Shown in pieces: positions 39,893 through 43,725 of a stretch of DNA of 43,725 nucleotides; position 1 is the stretch's first letter, and every line of letters begins with the position of its first letter. This DNA comes from an uncultured Lachnospiraceae bacterium (GTDB lineage Bacteria; Bacillota; Clostridia; Lachnospirales; Lachnospiraceae). The position numbers were made by a program, and so were the translations under genes. The DNA lies in assembly GCA_900546495.1 (NCBI GenBank), contig URDN01000022.1, positions 1 through 43,725 on the forward strand, in the 5' to 3' direction. The notes below the pieces were generated by a model that made no database searches, was not told where the DNA came from, and worked only from the letters and a program-made list of their open reading frames with translations.

Positions 39893-40121
39893 TTTTGTTT
39901 TTTTGTAGATATCCTTTTTAAAAAGTGTTATACTCAAAAAAGTAATTATTTCACAGTATAAAAATGCCAATAATGTGTAGATGTGCAGTGATTCCCCAAA
40001 AATATATCAGCTTACAATGATCTGAATCACGTAACATATCATAAGTCTCACACATGTATGGCTGGTTTTCTTCATAAATACTGATGAAATTAGAGTATAA
40101 CTAACAGGAATGAGGAAACTT

Positions 40122-40889
40122 ATGGGAAGAATTATTGCAATTGCAAATCAGAAGGGTGGCGTTGGAAAAACAACCACAACCATTAACCTTTCTGCCTGTC
40201 TGGCAGAAGCCGGCAAAAAAGTACTGACAATTGACATGGATCCACAGGGAAATACCACCAGTGGATTAGGTGTCGATAAAAACGAATGTGAAAATACGGT
40301 CTATGAATTAATTCTTGGAGAGTGCGATTTTCAGAAATCTCTTGTACATACAGAATTTGAAGGTCTGGATCTGATTCCCTCCAATGTCAATCTGGCAGGA
40401 GCAGAGATTGAATTATTAAACATTGAGAACCGTGAATATGTACTTCACAACGAAATTGAAAAAGTAAAAGATGATTATGATTTTATCATCATCGACTGCC
40501 CTCCTTCCTTAAATATGCTTACTGTCAATGCTATGACAACTGCCACAACCGTTCTGGTACCAATTCAGTGCGAATATTATGCACTGGAAGGTCTGACACA
40601 GTTAATGTACACCATCAATCTGGTGCAGGAACGACTGAATCCATTATTAAAAATGGAAGGCGTCGTATTTACCATGTATGATGCACGTACAAATCTTTCT
40701 CTCCAAGTTGTGGAAAATGTCAAAGAAAATCTGGACACAACCATTTATAAAACCATTATTCCGCGAAATGTAAGACTGGCAGAAGCACCAAGTCATGGAA
40801 AACCGATCAATGTATATGATTCACGGTCAACCGGTGCCGAAAGCTACCGTTTACTTGCGCAGGAAGTAATAGACAGAGAGGACGATTAA
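40122..40889 (+). CDS. parA: chromosome partitioning ATPase ParA (Soj)
   Basis: Deviant Walker A ATPase that moves ParB-parS complexes and affects replication initiation. Motifs: IAIANQKGGVGKTTTTINLS, DMDPQGNTTSGLG, and IIDCPPSLNMLTVNAM. The start at 40122 (MGRIIAIA) is supported by GAGG 6 bases upstream; the earlier ATG at 40110 has its AGGA directly adjacent and is less likely. 255 aa is the usual Soj length. parB follows after 5 bp. Confidence 0.97.
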   Translation: MGRIIAIANQKGGVGKTTTTINLSACLAEAGKKVLTIDMDPQGNTTSGLGVDKNECENTVYELILGECDFQKSLVHTEFEGLDLIPSNVNLAGAEIELLNIENREYVLHNEIEKVKDDYDFIIIDCPPSLNMLTVNAMTTATTVLVPIQCEYYALEGLTQLMYTINLVQERLNPLLKMEGVVFTMYDARTNLSLQVVENVKENLDTTIYKTIIPRNVRLAEAPSHGKPINVYDSRSTGAESYRLLAQEVIDREDD

Positions 40890-40894
40890 TTAAT

Positions 40895-41824
40895 ATGGCA
40901 GCAAAAAAAGGTGGGCTCGGAAAGGGATTGGATTCCCTTCTCGTCAACAAAGTAAATAAGACAGAAGCTACAGAAAAGCCTGCTGCAGCTTCCACCACAA
41001 CAGCTACAAAGAAACGGAGTACAAAAAAGGAAACACCTGACAGTATGGTAAAAATCTCTCTGGTGGAACCAAACCGGGAGCAACCAAGAAAGCATTTTGA
41101 TGAGGATGGATTATTAGAACTGGCAGAATCCATCAAACAATATGGCATTTTACAGCCGTTGTTAGTGCAGGAAAAGAACGGATATTATGAAATCATTGCA
41201 GGAGAACGCCGCTGGAGAGCAGCAAAACTGGCTGGTTTAAAAGAAGTACCTGTCATTATCCGCAAACTTAGTAATCAGCAGATCGTAGAGATTTCACTGA
41301 TTGAAAATATCCAACGTGAAGATCTGAATCCGATTGAAGAAGCACAGGCTTATCGCAGATTAATGGAAGAATTTCATCTGAAGCAGGATGAAATCGCAGA
41401 ACGTGTTTCCAAGAGTCGAACAGCAGTAACCAACTCCATGCGTCTGCTCAAGCTTTCCAAACAGGTTCAGCAGATGGTAATCGATGAAATGATTTCCACC
41501 GGTCATGCCCGCTGTCTGATTTCCATCGAAGATCAGGAACTGCAGCATCAGCTGGCGCTTCGTATTTTTGATGAAAAACTCAGTGTACGTGAAACTGAAA
41601 AACTGGTCAGAAAGCTGCTGCAGGGCGATGATACTCCAAAGAAATCGGAAAAAGATCCTGTATTATCCGCTATTTATGCAGATCTGGCAGATCAGATGAA
41701 ACGTATCTTTGGAACCAAAGTAGAAATTCATCAGAAAAATGACCAAAAAGGAAAAATCGAAATCGAATATTATTCACAAGATGAATTAAACCGTCTGATT
41801 GAACTTATTCAAAGTATTAAGTAA
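40895..41824 (+). CDS. parB: chromosome partitioning protein ParB (Spo0J)
   Basis: CTP-dependent sliding clamp that binds parS. It has an N-terminal basic/Ala-Thr-rich ParA-contact tail (KGGLGKGLDSLLVNK), the CTPase core with GERRWRAAKLAGL and SLIENIQREDLNPIEEA, a helix-turn-helix (DEIAERVSKSRTAVTNSMRLLKL), and a C-terminal dimerisation part. 309 aa. Its four parS targets are upstream of parA and behind rsmG. Confidence 0.97.
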   Translation: MAAKKGGLGKGLDSLLVNKVNKTEATEKPAAASTTTATKKRSTKKETPDSMVKISLVEPNREQPRKHFDEDGLLELAESIKQYGILQPLLVQEKNGYYEIIAGERRWRAAKLAGLKEVPVIIRKLSNQQIVEISLIENIQREDLNPIEEAQAYRRLMEEFHLKQDEIAERVSKSRTAVTNSMRLLKLSKQVQQMVIDEMISTGHARCLISIEDQELQHQLALRIFDEKLSVRETEKLVRKLLQGDDTPKKSEKDPVLSAIYADLADQMKRIFGTKVEIHQKNDQKGKIEIEYYSQDELNRLIELIQSIK

Positions 41825-41959
41825 CCCCGTAACGTTTGCAGGACATCAGAACCTGACATCTGCCAGAAACTGAATACAATACACTGAAAATAAAATGCTC
41901 TGGAATCACAGATATCATCTGATTGTCCGCAATTTTTTTAAACAAGTGAGGATTAAACA

Positions 41960-42487
41960 TTGGATTATTTAAAATTACATATTGAAGATCTGACCGGCAT
42001 CAGCCTTGATGTGATCACTGCCGGTCTCGCCGCTCTTGTTCTGATTCTGATAATCATCATGATTGTAAACGGAGTCAAGATGCGCAAACTAAAAAAACGC
42101 TACGAAGCATTTATGTCCGGCAAGAATGCCGCTTCCTTAGAGGACACACTGGTAAAACGTCTGAATCAGGTAGATGATCTGATTGCTTCCGATGAAGAAA
42201 CAAAACGCAAAGTTCAGATGGTTCTTGACCACCTTGACAACACTTACCAGAAAGTCGGACTTGTCAAATACGATGCCTTCAATGAGATGGGCGGCAAACT
42301 TTCCTTCTCCCTTGCACTGTTAAACCGCAAAAACGACGGATTTATCATCAACGCAATGCACAGCAGAGAAGGATGCTACACTTATATCAAAGAGATTATC
42401 AACGGCAACTCTGTGATCATGCTTGCAGATGAAGAAAGAGAAGCCCTTGATATGGCATTAGAAAACACCTACGAGCAGGGAAAATAG
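41960..42487 (+). CDS. DUF4446 family protein
   Basis: 175 aa. One N-terminal membrane helix (ITAGLAALVLILIIIMIVNG, about residues 19-38) followed by a helical linker (KLKKRYEAFMSGKN) and a cytoplasmic domain with KVGLVKYDAFNEMGGKLSFSLALLN and DGFIINAMHSREGCYTYIKE, the signature of DUF4446. It is commonly located after parB in Lachnospiraceae and relatives. TTG start at 41960 with GAGG 8 bases upstream. Function unknown. The DUF3881 gene starts 3 bp after its stop, so the two are an operon. Confidence 0.9.
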   Translation: MDYLKLHIEDLTGISLDVITAGLAALVLILIIIMIVNGVKMRKLKKRYEAFMSGKNAASLEDTLVKRLNQVDDLIASDEETKRKVQMVLDHLDNTYQKVGLVKYDAFNEMGGKLSFSLALLNRKNDGFIINAMHSREGCYTYIKEIINGNSVIMLADEEREALDMALENTYEQGK

Positions 42488-42490
42488 TCT

Positions 42491-43378
42491 ATGATACATA
42501 CATTTTTAAGATCTATTGGATTTCGCGATCTTACAAAAAATGCAGAACTGTATCCCGTATTGGAATCCATTTTGAATCGTCCGGATGATCAGACCATCGT
42601 AACTGATGAACATGGAAATGAATTTGCATGTTTCTCCAAAAACTTTGGAACTGACATCGGCATAACCGTTTGTGGAAATTTCATCAACGACAAAGAATTT
42701 CGCATGGAATATTATTATCCTTATCTGCATGGTTCTCAGATTACCACAAATGAGATGATTGAAATCGAACGCCATGCGGGAAGAGAATCATTTGCCGGAA
42801 TCTGCGATGAATTAAAATTAGGTGTCACACTGATTTTTTATATTGAAAACATCGCAGATGTGCTTCATGAGAAAAAATATGTGCTTCATGGCACACGGGG
42901 ACCGGAGAACGCTGTATTAGCAGGTCTGTCCACCGGTGGAAAAATTCTGCTGCCGGTTATGAAAACAAGCAAGATGCTGGCAAACAAAGAAAAATCTTCC
43001 GAACAGAGGTTAAATCTAATAAAGCAGGCACGGGACGGAAACAAAGGTGCCATGGAAAACCTGACCATGAATGACATGGATCTGTACTCCTCCCTTTCCA
43101 GACGTGTCATGAAGGAAGATGTTCTTTCCATCGTAGAGAGCAGTTTCATTCCATACGGAATCGAAAGTGATCAGTATGTTGTGATCGGAGAAATTCTGAA
43201 TTTTTATGAAGCAGAAAACAATCTGAGCAATGAAAAGCTCTGGATTCTGACCCTCAACTGTAACAACCTGATTTTTGACATTTGTATCAACCAGAAAGAT
43301 CTGCTAGGCGAACCGGAAGTAGGACGCCGTTTTAAAGGCAGAATCTGGCTACAGGGACATGTCAATTACGGGTATTAA
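42491..43378 (+). CDS. DUF3881 family protein
   Basis: 295-aa cytoplasmic protein with the DUF3881-like opening IHTFLRSIGFRDL, GNEFACFSKNFGTDIGITVCG, and FRMEYYYPYLHG. The late part includes SFIPYGIESDQYVVIGEILN and CNNLIFDICINQKDLLGEPEVGRRFKG. Function unknown; restricted, as far as I know, to Lachnospiraceae-type firmicutes. It directly follows the DUF4446 gene and is closed by a strong terminator. Confidence 0.88.
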   Translation: MIHTFLRSIGFRDLTKNAELYPVLESILNRPDDQTIVTDEHGNEFACFSKNFGTDIGITVCGNFINDKEFRMEYYYPYLHGSQITTNEMIEIERHAGRESFAGICDELKLGVTLIFYIENIADVLHEKKYVLHGTRGPENAVLAGLSTGGKILLPVMKTSKMLANKEKSSEQRLNLIKQARDGNKGAMENLTMNDMDLYSSLSRRVMKEDVLSIVESSFIPYGIESDQYVVIGEILNFYEAENNLSNEKLWILTLNCNNLIFDICINQKDLLGEPEVGRRFKGRIWLQGHVNYGY

Positions 43379-43410
43379 TTTCATACAGTGATACATTATA
43401 TTAAATATAG

Positions 43411-43470
43411 AGCATTTCCTGTATACACAGACCACACAAAAACAAACACAGGAAATGCTTTATTATTTTT
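43411..43470 (+). terminator. terminator after the DUF3881 gene
   Basis: AGCATTTCCTGT (43411-43422) pairs perfectly with ACAGGAAATGCT (43448-43459), followed by TTATTATTTTT. Confidence 0.85.
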
Positions 43471-43584
43471 ATTATGATAAAGTGCAGGAAAATACTTTTT
43501 TATAATAACATAACAATAGAAGTAGCAATTTTACATAATGTAGGAACTGCCTTTTTATTACGATCGCATTTTTAGGATGAATGC

Positions 43585-43613
43585 TTGCAGAAAACATGGT
43601 TCTCTGCTATGAT
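43585..43613 (+). promoter_or_regulatory. promoter of the tRNA-Arg gene
   Basis: TTGCAG at 43585-43590, 17-bp spacer, TATGAT at 43608-43613, about 27 bp before the tRNA 5' end. The stretch 43471-43584 shows nothing else. Confidence 0.7.
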
Positions 43614-43639
43614 AGAGAAGTTAGCAATCATATTTTTAT

Positions 43640-43678
43640 GTTCTCGTAGTTAAATGGATATAACAAGCGCCTCCTAAG
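43640..43678 (+). tRNA. tRNA-Arg(CCU), 5' half only; 3' half replaced
   Basis: GTTCTCG acceptor strand, TA, a D-arm GTTA...TAAC, and an anticodon loop CTCCTAA with anticodon CCT at 43673-43675. After CTCCTAAG the sequence no longer fits: the 3' anticodon arm, T-arm (GTTCGA-type loop) and the acceptor partner CGAGAAC are not found before the window ends. The gene is therefore a truncated 5' half, probably at an integration or deletion joint. A distant 3' half outside the window cannot be checked. Confidence 0.75.
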
Positions 43679-43725
43679 GTTGCGTTACAACGGCCACCTC
43701 AAAAAAAACTAAATAAGGGATTGCA

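Larger units (their letters stand above)
39614..40121. other. intergenic parS region upstream of parA
   Basis: 508-bp AT-rich spacer with three parS sites (39726, 39813, 39877) and one half-site (TGTTTCACAC at 39858). No credible gene; the small ORFs there lack ribosome sites. A parA promoter could not be assigned with confidence. Confidence 0.7.

Noticed and set aside
39734..39961. 75-aa ORF between the hydrolase gene and parA
   Set aside because: It is Phe/His-rich low-complexity sequence, runs through two parS sites, and has no ribosome site.

Overview
This 43.7 kb window looks like the chromosomal replication-origin region of a low-GC Firmicute, most likely Lachnospiraceae. Supporting signs are the gene order dnaA-dnaN-yaaA-recF-gyrB-gyrA on one side and rpmH-rnpA-yidD-yidC-jag-mnmE-mnmG-rsmG-parA-parB on the other, four parS sites, strong Shine-Dalgarno sequences, and lineage-type small families (DUF4446-, DUF3881- and DUF6128-like). 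Genes left of about 31.0 kb lie mostly on the minus strand and genes right of it on the plus strand, as expected for co-direction with forks leaving an origin at 29.1-31.2 kb. The genus cannot be fixed from the sequence.

Layout. 0.2-6 kb: a secreted NlpC/P60 cell-wall hydrolase, a DUF6128-like protein, a Fur/PerR-type regulator with its own operator, a reverse rubrerythrin (oxidative-stress pair), a recent 180-bp tandem duplication, and an LD-carboxypeptidase. 6-10.4 kb: a heterodimeric ABC exporter behind a marR-type regulator that carries an in-frame TAA; a 39-bp palindrome overlaps the -35 of its promoter. 10.4-11.7 kb: gene debris, two small genes and a MITE-like repeat. 11.7-15.2 kb: a four-subunit 2-oxoacid:ferredoxin oxidoreductase operon and a P-loop ATPase. 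15.3-18.6 kb: an accessory patch with a TIR/membrane protein, a partner with two PGDYG-like motifs plus a helical region, an eroded kinase-like fragment, and a small broken ORF. 18.7-21.6 kb: a PIG-L deacetylase, a DUF1275 membrane protein, and the fused remains of a class III aminotransferase and an iron alcohol dehydrogenase (possibly a lost taurine route). 21.8-43.4 kb: the conserved origin core. The last 90 bases hold the 5' half of a tRNA-Arg(CCU) whose 3' half is missing, which suggests an integration or rearrangement boundary.

How parts work together: DnaA, DnaN, RecF and gyrase replicate and supercoil the chromosome; ParA/ParB with parS segregate the origin; RnpA, YidC, YidD, Jag, MnmE, MnmG and RsmG serve RNA processing, membrane insertion and translation. 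Intergenic spaces carry several families of palindromic repeats. The most system-like candidate without a clear description is the TIR-membrane protein plus its PGDYG-like/helical partner at 15.6-18.3 kb. All identifications come from reading motifs; no database search was run.
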